64,000 bases of DNA from Crossaster papposus. Lineage: Eukaryota > Echinodermata > Asteroidea > Velatida > Solasteridae. Shown here piece by piece: positions 10,101 through 23,000 of this stretch. Within the stretch, counting starts at the first letter, position 1. Each line of letters starts with the position of its first letter. The notes below the pieces were generated by a model. That model did not search any database, was not told where the DNA came from, and saw only the letters and a program-made list of their open reading frames with translations. The DNA is taken from positions 62,001 to 126,000 of the forward strand of contig JBAIAA010000599.1 in NCBI GenBank assembly GCA_037893245.1, given 5' to 3'. Both the position numbers and the translations under genes were made by a program.

Positions 10101-13100
10101 TCACATCACAGTGTGACTGAGAGCTCTCATTGTGCTGAGCAAAATAGTAAGTGTTCACATCACAGTGTGGCTGACATCTCTCACTGTGCTGAGCAGAATA
10201 GTGAGTGTTCCCGTTACAGTGTGACTGAGAGCTCTCACTGTGCTGAGCAGAATAGTAAGTGTTCCCATCACAGTGTGACTGAGAGCAGTGACTGTGCTGA
10301 GCAAAATATTGAGTGTTCCAATCACAGTGTTAAAGAGAGCAGTCACTGTGCTGCGCAGAATAGTGAGTGTTCCCAACACAGTTTGACTGTGAGAGCAGTC
10401 ACTGTGATGAGCAGATTAGTGAGTGTTACCATCACAGTGTGACTGAGAGCTGTCACTGTGCTGAGCAGAATAGTGAGTGTTCACATCACAGTGTGACTGT
10501 GAGAACATTCACTGTGCTGAGCAGAATAGTGAGTGTTCCCGTTACAGTGTGACTGAGAGCTCTCACTGTGCTGAGCAGAATAGTAAGTGTTCCCATCACA
10601 GTGTGACTGATCGCAGTGACTGTGCTGAGCAAAATATTGAGTGTTCCCATCACAGTGTGACTGAGAGCAGTCACTGTGCTAAACAGAATAGTTAGTGTTC
10701 CCATCAAAGTGTGACTGAGAGCAGTCACTGTGCTGAACAGAATAGTTAGTGTTCCCATCAAAGTGTGACTGAGAGCTGTCAAAGTGCTGAGCAGAATAGT
10801 AAGTGTTCACATCACAGTGTGACTGAGAGCAGTCACTGTGCTGAGCACAAGAGTGAGTGTTCCCATCGCGGTGTGACTGCGAGAGCATTCACTGTGCAGA
10901 GCAGAATAGTGAGTGTTCCCATCACAGTGTTACAGAGAGCAGTCACTGTGCTGCGCAGAATAGTGAGTATTCCCATTACAGTTTGACTGTGAGAGCAGTC
11001 ACTGTGCTGAGCAGAATAGTGAGTGTTCCCGTTACAGTGTGGCTGAGAGCTCTCACTGTGCTGAGCAGAATAGTGAGTGTTCCCATCACAGTGTGACTGA
11101 GAGCACTCACTGTGCTGAGCAGAATAGTGAGTGTTCCCATCACAGTGTGACTGAGAGCAGTCACTGTGCTGAGCAAAATAGTGAGTGTTCCCATCACAGT
11201 GTGACTGCGAGAGCATTCATTGTCCAGAGCAGGATAGTGAGTGTTCCCGTTATAGTGTGGCTGAGAGCTCTCACTGTGCTGAGCAGAATAGTGAGTGTTC
11301 CCATCACAGTGTGACTGAGAGCAGTCACTGTGCTGAGCAGAATATTGAGTGTTCCCATAACATTGTGACTGAGAGCTCTCACTGTGCTGAGCAGAATAGT
11401 GAGTGTTCACATCACAGTGTGACTGAGAGCAGTCACTGTGCTGAGCAGAATAGTGAGTGTTTCCATCACAGTGTGACTGTGAGAGCATTCACTGTGCTGA
11501 GCAGAATAGTGAGTGTTCCCGTTACAGTGTGACTGAGAGCTCTCACTGTGCTGAGCAGAATAGTGAGTGTTCCCATCACAGTGTGACTGAGCGCAGTGAC
11601 TGTGCTGAGCAAAATATTGAGTGTTCCAATCACAGTGTTACAGAGAGCAGTCACTGTGCTGCGCAGAATAGTGAGTGTTCCCAACACAGTTTGACTGTGA
11701 GAGCAGTCACTGTGCTGAGCAGAATAGTGAGTGTTACCATCACAGTGTGACTGAGAGCTGTCACTGTGCTGAGCAGAATAGTGAGTGTTCTCATCACAGT
11801 GTGACTGTGAGAGCATTAACTGTGCTGAGCAGAATAGTGAGTGTTCCCGTTACAGTGTGACTGAGAGCTCTCACTGTGCTGAGCAGAATAGTAAGTGTTC
11901 CCATCACAGTGTGACTGAGCGCAGTGACTGTGCTGAGCAAAATATTGAGTGTTCCCATCACAGTGTGACTGAGAGCAGTCACTGTGCTAAACAGAATAGT
12001 TAGTGTTCCCATCAAAGTGTGACTGAGAGCAGTCACTGTGCTGAACAGAATAGTTAGTGTTCCCATCAAAGTGTGACTGAGAGCTGTCAATGTGCTGAGC
12101 AGAATAGTAAGTGTTCACATCACAGTGTGACTGAGAGCAGTCACTGTGCTGAGCACAAGAGTGAGTGTTCCCATCGCGGTGTGACTGCGAGAGCATTCAC
12201 TGTGCAGAGCAGAATAGTGAGTGTTCCCATCACAGTGTTACAGAGAGCAGTCACTGTGCTGCGCAGAATAGTGAGTATTCCCATCACAGTTTGACTGTGA
12301 GAGCAGTCACTGTGCTGAGCAGAATAGTGAGTGTTCCCGTTACAGTGTGGCTGAGAGCTCACACTGTGCTGAGCAGAATAGTGAGTGTTCCCATCACAGT
12401 GTGACTGAGAGCTCTCACTGTGTTGAGCAGAATAGTGAGTGTTCCCATCACAGTGTGACTGAGAGCAGTCACTGTGCTGAGCAAAATAGTGAGTGTTCCC
12501 ATCACAGTGTGACTGCGAGAGCATTAACTGTCCAGAGCAGGATAGTGAGTGTTCCCATCACCGTGTGACTGAGAGAAGTCACTGTGCTGAGCAAAATATT
12601 GAGTGTTCCCATCACAGTGTGACTGAGAGCAGTCACTGTGCTGAACAAAATAGTGAGTGTTCCCTTCACAGTGTGACTGAGAGCAGTCACTGTGCTGAAC
12701 AGAATAGTGAGTGTTCCCTTCACAGTGTGACTGAGAGCAGTCACTGTGCTGAACAGAATAGTGAGTGTTCCCATCACAGTGTATACTGAGAGCAGTCACT
12801 GTGCTGAGCAGAATAGTGAGTGTTTTCATCACAATGCGACTGTGAGAGCAGTCACTGTGCAGAGCAGAATAGTAAGTGTTCCCATCACAGTGTGACTGCG
12901 AGAGCATTCACTGTGCAGAGCAGAATAGTGAGTGTTCCCATCACAGTGTGACTGAGAGCTCTCACTGTGCTGAGCAGAATAGTGAGTGTTCCCATCACAG
13001 TGTGACTGAGCGCAGTGACTGTGCTGAGCAAAATATTGAGTGTTCCAATCACAGTGTTACAGAGAGCAGTCACTGTGCTGCGCAGAATAGTGAGTGTTCC

Positions 13101-13206
13101 CAACACAGTTTGACTGTGAGAGCAGTCACTGTGCTGAGCAGAATAGTGAGTGTTACCATCACAGTGTGACTGAGAGCTGTCACTGTGCTGAGCAGAATAG
13201 TGAGTG
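7147..13206. repeat. Block A: 6.06-kb segment duplicated 12,591 bp downstream
   Basis: The full succession of monomer variants here recurs at 19,738-25,797. The ends are sharp. On the left, AACAGAATAGTTAG changes to AACAAAATAGTGAG just outside the match, and on the right GTTCCCATTAGAG replaces GTTCTCATCACAG. I noted five single-base differences over about 6.06 kb, near 7,713, 8,252, 9,787, 10,977 and 13,174, roughly 0.1%. Both copies carry a 1-bp insertion (CAGTGTATACTGAG, here near 12,783), which explains why the 12,591-bp shift is odd. Confidence 0.88.
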
Positions 13207-15561
13207 TTCCCATTAGAGTGTGACTGAGAGCAGTCACTGTGCTGAGCAGAATATTGAGTGTTCCCATAACAGTGTGACTGAGAGCTGTCACTGTGCTGAG
13301 CAGAATAGTGAGTGTTCACATCACAGTGTGACTGAGAGCAGTCACTGTGCTGAGCAGAATAGTGAGTGTTTCCATCACAGTGTGACTGTCAGAGCATTCA
13401 CTGTGCTGAGCAGAATAGTGAGTGTTCCCGTTACAGTGTGACTGAGAGCTCTCACTGTGCTGAGCAGAATAGTGAGTGTTCCCATCACAGTGTGACTGAG
13501 CGCAGTGACTGTGCTGAGCAAAATATTGAGTGTTACCATCACAGTGTGACTGAGAGCTGTCACTGTGCTGAGCAGAATAGTGAGTGTTCTCATCACAGTG
13601 TGACTGTGAGAGCATTCACTGTGCTGAGCAGAATAGTGAGTGTTCCCGTTACAGTGTGACTGAGAGCTCTCACTGTGCTGAGCAGAATAGTAAGTGTTCC
13701 CATCACAGTGTGACTGAGCGCAGTGACTGTGCTGAGCAAAATATTGAGTGTTCCCATCACAGTGTGACTGAGAGCAGTCACTGTGCTAAACAGAATAGTT
13801 AGTGTTCCCATCAAAGTGTGACTGAGAGCAGTCACTGTGCTGAACAGAATAGTTAGTGTTCCCATCAAAGTGTGACTGAGAGCTGTCAATGTGCTGAGCA
13901 GAATAGTAAGTGTTCACATCACAGTGTGACTGAGAGCAGTCATTGTGCTGAGCACAAGAGTGAGTGTTCCCATCGCGGTGTGACTGCGAGAGCATTCACT
14001 GTGCAGAGCAGAATAGTGAGTGTTCCCATCACAGTGTTACAGAGAGCAGTCACTGTGCTGCGCAGAATAGTGAGTATTCCCATCACAGTTTGACTGTGAG
14101 AGCAGTCACTGTGCTAAGCAGAATAGTGAGTGTTCCTGTTACAGTGTGGCTGAGAGCTCTCACTGTGCTGAGCAGAATAGTGAGTGTTCCCATCACAGTG
14201 TGACTGAGAGCTCTCACTGTGCTGAGCAGAATAGTAAGTGTTCACATCACAGTGTGACTGAGAGCAGTCACTGTGCTGAGCACAAGAGTGAGTGTTCCCA
14301 TCGCGGTGTGACTGCGAGAGCATTCACTGTTCAGAGCAGAATAGTGAGTGTTCCCATCACAGTGTTACAGAGAGCAGTCACTGTGCTGCGCAGAATAGTG
14401 AGTATTCCCATCACAGTTTGACTGTGAGAGCAGTCACTGTGCTGAGCAGAATAGTGAGTGTTCCCGTTACAGTGTGGCTGAGAGCTCTCACTGTGCTGAG
14501 CAGAATAGTGAGTGTTCCCATCACAGTGTGACTGAGGGCTCTCACTGTGCTGAGCAAAATAGTGAGTGTTCCCATCACAGTGTGACTGCGAGAGCATTCA
14601 CTGTCCAGAGCAGGATAGTGAGTGTTCCCATCACCGTGTGACTGAGAGCAGTCACTGTGCTGAGCAAAATATTGAGTGTTCCCATCACAGTGTGACTGAG
14701 AGCAGTCACTGTGCTGAACAGAATAGTGAGTGTTCCCTTCACAGTGTGACTGAGAGCAGTCACTGTGCTGAACAGAATAGTGAGTGTTCCCATCACAGTG
14801 TGACTGAGAGCAGTCACTGTGCTGAGCAGAATAGTGAGTGTTTTCATCACAATGCGACTGTGAGAGCAGTCACTGTGCAGAGCAGAATAGTGAGTGTTCC
14901 CATCACAGTGTGACTGCGAGAGCATTCACTGTGCAGAGCAGAATAGTGAGTGTTCCCATCACAGTGTGACTGAGAGCAGTCATTGTGCTGCGCAGAAAAG
15001 TGAGTGTTCCCATCACAGTTTGACTGTGAGAGCAGTCACTGTGCTGAGCAGAATAGTGAGTGTTCCCATCACAGTGTGACTGAGAGCATTCACTGTGCTG
15101 AGCAGAATAGTGAGTGTTCCCGTTATAGTGTGGCTGAGAGCTCTCACTGTGCTGAGCAGAATAGTGAGTGTTCCCATTAGAGTGTGACTGAGAGCAGTCA
15201 CTGTGCTGAGCAGAATATTGAGTGTTCCCATAACAGTGTGACTGAGAGCTGTCACTGTGCTGAGCAGAATAGTGAGTGTTCACATCACAGTGTGACTGAG
15301 AGCAGTCACTGTGCTGAGCAGAATAGTGAGTGTTTCCATCACAGTGTGACTGTCAGAGCATTCACTGTGCTGAGCAGAATAGTGAGTGTTCCCGTTACAG
15401 TGTGACTGAGAGCTCTCACTGTGCTGAGCAGAATAGTGAGTGTTCCCATCACAGTGTGACTGAGCGCAGTGACTGTGCTGAGCAAAATATTGAGTGTTAC
15501 CATCACAGTGTGACTGAGAGCTGTCACTGTGCTGAGCAGAATAGTGAGTGTTCTCATCACA
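13187..15561. repeat. 2.37-kb segment copied from 4,520-6,894 (8,667-bp shift)
   Basis: This segment matches 4,520-6,894 variant for variant, including GTTCCCATTAGAG at 13,207-13,216 and GAGGGCTCTC near 14,535. I saw no differences inside it. It begins where block A stops and ends at about 15,561, where TTCTCATCACAGTTTG replaces TTCTCATCACAGTGTG. That join marks the start of a 544-bp tandem duplication. Confidence 0.87.
15011..15554. repeat. 544-bp tandem duplication, copy 1
   Basis: Bases 15,011-15,554 recur immediately downstream at 15,555-16,098. The length fits ten monomers with two 56-bp forms. The junction is visible as TTCTCATCACAGTTTG near 15,551-15,566, a hybrid of the TTCTCATCACAGTGTG class and the TTCCCATCACAGTTTG class. 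This is what an in-register unequal crossover within a monomer would leave. Confidence 0.85.
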
Positions 15562-16098
15562 GTTTGACTGTGAGAGCAGTCACTGTGCTGAGCAGAATAG
15601 TGAGTGTTCCCATCACAGTGTGACTGAGAGCATTCACTGTGCTGAGCAGAATAGTGAGTGTTCCCGTTATAGTGTGGCTGAGAGCTCTCACTGTGCTGAG
15701 CAGAATAGTGAGTGTTCCCATTAGAGTGTGACTGAGAGCAGTCACTGTGCTGAGCAGAATATTGAGTGTTCCCATAACAGTGTGACTGAGAGCTGTCACT
15801 GTGCTGAGCAGAATAGTGAGTGTTCACATCACAGTGTGACTGAGAGCAGTCACTGTGCTGAGCAGAATAGTGAGTGTTTCCATCACAGTGTGACTGTCAG
15901 AGCATTCACTGTGCTGAGCAGAATAGTGAGTGTTCCCGTTACAGTGTGACTGAGAGCTCTCACTGTGCTGAGCAGAATAGTGAGTGTTCCCATCACAGTG
16001 TGACTGAGCGCAGTGACTGTGCTGAGCAAAATATTGAGTGTTACCATCACAGTGTGACTGAGAGCTGTCACTGTGCTGAGCAGAATAGTGAGTGTTCT
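15555..16098. repeat. 544-bp tandem duplication, copy 2
   Basis: Second copy of 15,011-15,554. It accounts for the difference between the two shifts that relate this part of the array: 2,508 bp (13,220 to 15,728) equals 1,964 plus 544. It falls partly within the third copy of the CATTAG-marked unit. Confidence 0.85.
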
Positions 16099-18069
16099 CA
16101 TCACAGTGTGACTGTGAGAGCATTCACTGTGCTGAGCAGAATAGTGAGTGTTCCCGTTACAGTGTGACTGAGAGCTCTCACTGTGCTGAGCAGAATAGTA
16201 AGTGTTCCCATCACAGTGTGACTGAGCGCAGTGACTGTGCTGAGCAAAATATTGAGTGTTCCCATCACAGTGTGACTGAGAGCAGTCACTGTGCTAAACA
16301 GAATAGTTAGTGTTCCCATCAAAGTGTGACTGAGAGCAGTCACTGTGCTGAACAGAATAGTTAGTGTTCCCATCAAAGTGTGACTGAGAGCTGTCAATGT
16401 GCTGAGCAGAATAGTAAGTGTTCACATCACAGTGTGACTGAGAGCAGTCATTGTGCTGAGCACAAGAGTGAGTGTTCCCATCGCGGTGTGACTGCGAGAG
16501 CATTCACTGTGCAGAGCAGAATAGTGAGTGTTCCCATCACAGTGTTACAGAGAGCAGTCACTGTGCTGCGCAGAATAGTGAGTATTCCCATCACAGTTTG
16601 ACTGTGAGAGCAGTCACTGTGCTAAGCAGAATAGTGAGTGTTCCTGTTACAGTGTGGCTGAGAGCTCTCACTGTGCTGAGCAGAATAGTGAGTGTTCCCA
16701 TCACAGTGTGACTGAGAGCTCTCACTGTGCTGAGCAGAATAGTAAGTGTTCACATCACAGTGTGACTGAGAGCAGTCACTGTGCTGAGCACAAGAGTGAG
16801 TGTTCCCATCGCGGTGTGACTGCGAGAGCATTCACTGTTCAGAGCAGAATAGTGAGTGTTCCCATCACAGTGTTACAGAGAGCAGTCACTGTGCTGCGCA
16901 GAATAGTGAGTATTCCCATCACAGTTTGACTGTGAGAGCAGTCACTGTGCTGAGCAGAATAGTGAGTGTTCCCGTTACAGTGTGGCTGAGAGCTCTCACT
17001 GTGCTGAGCAGAATAGTGAGTGTTCCCATCACAGTGTGACTGAGGGCTCTCACTGTGCTGAGCAAAATAGTGAGTGTTCCCATCACAGTGTGACTGCGAG
17101 AGCATTCACTGTCCAGAGCAGGATAGTGAGTGTTCCCATCACCGTGTGACTGAGAGCAGTCACTGTGCTGAGCAAAATATTGAGTGTTCCCATCACAGTG
17201 TGACTGAGAGCAGTCACTGTGCTGAACAGAATAGTGAGTGTTCCCTTCACAGTGTGACTGAGAGCAGTCACTGTGCTGAACAGAATAGTGAGTGTTCCCA
17301 TCACAGTGTGACTGAGAGCAGTCACTGTGCTGAGCAGAATAGTGAGTGTTTTCATCACAATGCGACTGTGAGAGCAGTCACTGTGCAGAGCAGAATAGTG
17401 AGTGTTCCCATCACAGTGTGACTGCGAGAGCATTCACTGTGCAGAGCAGAATAGTGAGTGTTCCCATCACAGTGTGACTGAGAGCAGTCATTGTGCTGCG
17501 CAGAAAAGTGAGTGTTCCCATCACAGTTTGACTGTGAGAGCAGTCACTGTGCTGAGCAGAATAGTGAGTGTTCCCATCACAGTGTGACTGAGAGCATTCA
17601 CTGTGCTGAGCAGAATAGTGAGTGTTCCCGTTATAGTGTGGCTGAGAGCTCTCACTGTGCTGAGCAGAATAGTGAGTGTTCCCATTAGAGTGTGACTGAG
17701 AGCAGTCACTGTGCTGAGCAGAATATTGAGTGTTCCCATAACAGTGTGACTGAGAGCTGTCACTGTGCTGAGCAGAATAGTGAGTGTTCACATCACAGTG
17801 TGACTGAGAGCAGTCACTGTGCTGAGCAGAATAGTGAGTGTTTCCATCACAGTGTGACTGTCAGAGCATTCACTGTGCTGAGCAGAATAGTGAGTGTTCC
17901 CGTTACAGTGTGACTGAGAGCTCTCACTGTGCTGAGCAGAATAGTGAGTGTTCCCATCACAGTGTGACTGAGCGCAGTGACTGTGCTGAGCAAAATATTG
18001 AGTGTTACCATCACAGTGTGACTGAGAGCTGTCACTGTGCTGAGCAGAATAGTGAGTGTTCTCATCACA
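15695..18069. repeat. Third copy of the 4,520-6,894 segment (2,508-bp shift from the second)
   Basis: This stretch matches 13,187-15,561 at a shift of 2,508 bp and so also matches 4,520-6,894. It keeps both markers, GTTCCCATTAGAG near 15,715 and GAGGGCTCTC near 17,043. Beyond 18,069 it continues, now at a shift of 4,472 bp (2,508 plus 1,964), as a copy of 13,598-14,218 until about 18,690. Confidence 0.83.
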
Positions 18070-19023
18070 GTGTGACTGTGAGAGCATTCACTGTGCTGAG
18101 CAGAATAGTGAGTGTTCCCGTTACAGTGTGACTGAGAGCTCTCACTGTGCTGAGCAGAATAGTAAGTGTTCCCATCACAGTGTGACTGAGCGCAGTGACT
18201 GTGCTGAGCAAAATATTGAGTGTTCCCATCACAGTGTGACTGAGAGCAGTCACTGTGCTAAACAGAATAGTTAGTGTTCCCATCAAAGTGTGACTGAGAG
18301 CAGTCACTGTGCTGAACAGAATAGTTAGTGTTCCCATCAAAGTGTGACTGAGAGCTGTCAATGTGCTGAGCAGAATAGTAAGTGTTCACATCACAGTGTG
18401 ACTGAGAGCAGTCATTGTGCTGAGCACAAGAGTGAGTGTTCCCATCGCGGTGTGACTGCGAGAGCATTCACTGTGCAGAGCAGAATAGTGAGTGTTCCCA
18501 TCACAGTGTTACAGAGAGCAGTCACTGTGCTGCGCAGAATAGTGAGTATTCCCATCACAGTTTGACTGTGAGAGCAGTCACTGTGCTAAGCAGAATAGTG
18601 AGTGTTCCTGTTACAGTGTGGCTGAGAGCTCTCACTGTGCTGAGCAGAATAGTGAGTGTTCCCATCACAGTGTGACTGAGAGCTCTCACTGTGCTGAGCA
18701 GAATAGTGAGTGTTCCCATCACAGTGTGACTGAGAGCAGTCACTGTGCTGAGCAGAATAGTGAGTGTTTTCATCACAATGCGACTGTGAGAGCAGTCACT
18801 GTGCAGAGCAGAATAGTGAGTGTTCCCATCACAGTGTGACTGAGAGAGCATTCACTGTGCAGAGCAGAATAGTGAGTGTTCCCATCACAGTGTGACTGAG
18901 AGCAGTCACTGTGCTGCGCAGAATAGTGAGTGTTCCCATCACAGTTTGACTGTGAGAGCAGTCACTGTGCTGAGCAGAATAGTGAGTGTTCCCATCACAG
19001 TGTGACTGAGAGCATTCACTGTG
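18070..19023. repeat. Linking stretch between the CATTAG-marked units and block A type repeats
   Basis: Only array monomers are present. The first 620 bases match 13,598-14,218 and the rest carries the TTTTCATCACAATGCG class and a GACTGAGAGAGCATTCAC variant near 18,840, a 56-bp form that reads GAGAGAGC where sister copies read GCGAGAGC. No unique sequence is seen. Confidence 0.7.
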
Positions 19024-20060
19024 CTGAGCAGAATAGTGAGTGTTCCTGTTATAGTGTGGCTGAGAGCTCTCACTGTGCTGAGCAGAATAGTGAGTGTTCC
19101 CATCACAGTGTGACTGAGAGCAGTCACTGTGCTGAGCAGAATATTGAGTGTTCCCATAACAGTGTGACTGAGAGCTGTCACTGTGCTGAGCAGAATAGTG
19201 AGTGTTCACATCACAGTGTGACTGAGAGCAGTCACTGTGCTGAGCAGACTAGTGAGTGTTTCCATCACAGTGTGACTGTGAGAGCATTCACTGTGCTGAG
19301 CAGAATAGTGAGTGTTCCCGTTACAGTGTGACTGAGAGCTCTCACTGTGCTGAGCAGAATAGTGAGTGTTCCCATCACAGTGTGGCTGAGCGCAGTGACT
19401 GTGCTGAGCAAAATATTGAGTGTTCCCATCACAGTGTGACTGAGAGCAGTCACTGTGCTGAACAGAATAGTGAGTGTTCCTATCACAGTGTGACTGAGAG
19501 CTGTCAATGTGCTGAGCAGAATAGTAAGTGTTCACATCACAGTGTGACTGAGAGCTCTCATTGTGCTGAGCAAGATAGTAAGTGTTCACATCACAGTGTG
19601 GCTGACATCTCTCACTGTGCTGAGCAGAATAGTGAGTGTTGCCATCACAGTGTGACTGAGAGCAGTCACTGTGCTGAGCAAAATAGTGAGTGTTCCCATC
19701 ACAGTGTGACTGAGAGCAGTTACTGTGCTGAACAAAATAGTGAGTGTTCCCTTCACAGTGTGACTAAGAGCAGTCACTGTGCTGAACAGAATAGTGAGTG
19801 TTCCCATCACAGTGTGACTGAGAGCAGTCACTGTGCTGAGCAGAATAGTGAGTGTTTTCATCACAATGCGACTGTGAGAGCAGTCACTGTGCAGAGCAGA
19901 TTAGTGAGTGTTCCCATCACAGTGTGACTGCGAGAGCATTCACTTTGCAGAGCAGAATAGTGAGTGTTCCCATCACAGTGTGACTGAGAGCAGTCACTGT
20001 GCTAAACAGAATAGTTAGTGTTCCCATCAAAGTGTGACTGAGAGCTGTCAATGTGCTGAG
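19024..20060. repeat. Extra partial copy of block A (matches 8,283-9,319)
   Basis: This stretch of about 1,037 bp matches 8,283-9,319 at a shift of 10,741 bp and 20,874-21,910 at a shift of 1,850 bp. It shares the rare AGCAGACTAGTGAG variant (near 8,505, 19,246 and 21,096) and the GACATCTCTC class. One difference is GAGCTCTCACTG near 19,067 against GAGCTCTAACTG in the other two copies. It overlaps the start of block B, so block B is preceded by a partial tandem copy that block A lacks. Confidence 0.82.
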
Positions 20061-23000
20061 CAGAATAGTAAGTGTTCACATCACAGTGTGACTGAGAGCA
20101 GTCACTGTGCTGAGCACAAGAGTGAGTGTTCCAATCACAGTGTTACAGAGAGCAGTCACTGTGCTGCGCAGAATAGTGAGTGTTCCCATCACAGTTTGAC
20201 TGTGAGAGCTGTCACTGTGCTGAGCAGAATAGTGAGTGTTCACATCACAGTGTGACTAAGAGCAGTCACTGTGCTGAGCAGAATAGTGAGTGTTTCCATC
20301 ACAGCGTGACTGTGAGAGCATTCACTGTGCTGAGCAGAATAGTGAGTGTTCCCGTTACAGTGTGACTGAGAGCTGTCAATGTGCTGAGCAGAATAGTAAG
20401 TGTTCACATCACAGTGTGACTGAGAGCTCTCATTGTGCTGAGCAAAATAGTAAGTGTTCACATCACAGTGTGGCTGACATCTCTCACTGTGCTGAGCAGA
20501 ATAGTGAGTGTTCCCGTTACAGTGTGACTGAGAGCTCTCACTGTGCTGAGCAGAATAGTAAGTGTTCCCATCACAGTGTGACTGTGCGCAGTGACTGTGC
20601 TGAGCAAAATATTGAGTGTTCCAATCACAGTGTTAAAGAGAGCAGTCACTGTGCTGCGCAGAATAGTGAGTGTTCCCAACACAGTTTGACTGTGAGAGCA
20701 GTCACTGTGATGAGCAGAATAGTGAGTGTTACCATCACAGTGTGACTGAGAGCTGTCACTGTGCTGAGCAGAATAGTGAGTGTTCACATCACAGTGTGAC
20801 TGTGAGAGCATTCACTGTGCTGAGCAGAATAGTGAGTGTTCCCGTTACAGTGTGACTGAGAGCTCTCACTGTGCTGAGCAGAATAGTGAGTGTTCCTGTT
20901 ATAGTGTGGCTGAGAGCTCTAACTGTGCTGAGCAGAATAGTGAGTGTTCCCATCACAGTGTGACTGAGAGCAGTCACTGTGCTGAGCAGAATATTGAGTG
21001 TTCCCATAACAGTGTGACTGAGAGCTGTCACTGTGCTGAGCAGAATAGTGAGTGTTCACATCACAGTGTGACTGAGAGCAGTCACTGTGCTGAGCAGACT
21101 AGTGAGTGTTTCCATCACAGTGTGACTGTGAGAGCATTCACTGTGCTGAGCAGAATAGTGAGTGTTCCCGTTACAGTGTGACTGAGAGCTCTCACTGTGC
21201 TGAGCAGAATAGTGAGTGTTCCCATCACAGTGTGGCTGAGCGCAGTGACTGTGCTGAGCAAAATATTGAGTGTTCCCATCACAGTGTGACTGAGAGCAGT
21301 CACTGTGCTGAACAGAATAGTGAGTGTTCCTATCACAGTGTGACTGAGAGCTGTCAATGTGCTGAGCAGAATAGTAAGTGTTCACATCACAGTGTGACTG
21401 AGAGCTCTCATTGTGCTGAGCAAGATAGTAAGTGTTCACATCACAGTGTGGCTGACATCTCTCACTGTGCTGAGCAGAATAGTGAGTGTTGCCATCACAG
21501 TGTGACTGAGAGCAGTCACTGTGCTGAGCAAAATAGTGAGTGTTCCCATCACAGTGTGACTGAGAGCAGTTACTGTGCTGAACAAAATAGTGAGTGTTCC
21601 CTTCACAGTGTGACTAAGAGCAGTCACTGTGCTGAACAGAATAGTGAGTGTTCCCATCACAGTGTGACTGAGAGCAGTCACTGTGCTGAGCAGAATAGTG
21701 AGTGTTTTCATCACAATGCGACTGTGAGAGCAGTCACTGTGCAGAGCAGATTAGTGAGTGTTCCCATCACAGTGTGACTGCGAGAGCATTCACTTTGCAG
21801 AGCAGAATAGTGAGTGTTCCCATCACAGTGTGACTGAGAGCAGTCACTGTGCTAAACAGAATAGTTAGTGTTCCCATCAAAGTGTGACTGAGAGCTGTCA
21901 ATGTGCTGAGCACAAGAGTGAGTGTTCCAATCACAGTGTTACAGAGAGCAGTCACTGTGCTGCGCAGAATAGTGAGTGTTCCCATCACAGTTTGACTGTG
22001 AGAGCAGTTACTGTGCTGAGCAGAATAGTGAGTGTTCACATCACAGTGTGACTAAGAGCAGTCACTGTGCTGAGCAGAATAGTGAGTGTTTCCATCACAG
22101 TGTGACTGTGAGAGCATTCACTGTGCTGAGCAGAATAGTGAGTGTTTCCATCACAGTGTGACTGTGAGAGCATTCACTGTGCTGAGCAGAATAGTGAGTG
22201 TTCCCGTTACAGTGTGACTGAGAGCTCTCACTGTGCTGAGCAGAATAGTGAGTGTTCCCATCACAGTGTGACTGAGAGCTGTCAATGTGCTGAGCAGAAT
22301 AGTAAGTGTTCACATCACAGTGTGACTGAGAGCAGTCACTGTGCTGAGCACAAGAGTGAGTGTTCCAATCACAGTGTTACAGAGAGCAGTCACTGTGCTG
22401 CGCAGAATAGTGAGTGTTCCCATCACAGTTTGACTGTGAGAGCAGTTACTGTGCTGAGCAGAATAGTGAGTGTTCACATCACAGTGTGACTAAGAGCAGT
22501 CACTGTGCTGAGCAGAATAGTGAGTGTTTCCATCACAGTGTGACTGTGAGAGCATTCACTGTGCTGAGCAGAATAGTGAGTGTTCCCGTTACAGTGTGAC
22601 TGAGAGCTCTCACTGTGCTGAGCAGAATAGTGAGTGTTCCCATCACAGTGTGACTGAGAGCTGTCAATGTGCTGAGCAGAATTGTAAGTGTTCACATCAC
22701 AGTGTGACTGAGAGCTCTCATTGTGCTGAGCAAAATAGTAAGTGTTCACATCACAGTGTGGCTGACATCTCTCACTGTGCTGAGCAGAATAGTGAGTGTT
22801 CCCGTTACAGTGTGACTGAGAGCTCTCACTGTGCTGAGCAGAATAGTAAGTGTTCCCATCACAGTGTGACTGAGAGCAGTGACTGTGCTGAGCAAAATAT
22901 TGAGTGTTCCAATCACAGTGTTAAAGAGAGCAGTCACTGTGCTGCGCAGAATAGTGAGTGTTCCCAACACAGTTTGACTGTGAGAGCAGTCACTGTGATG

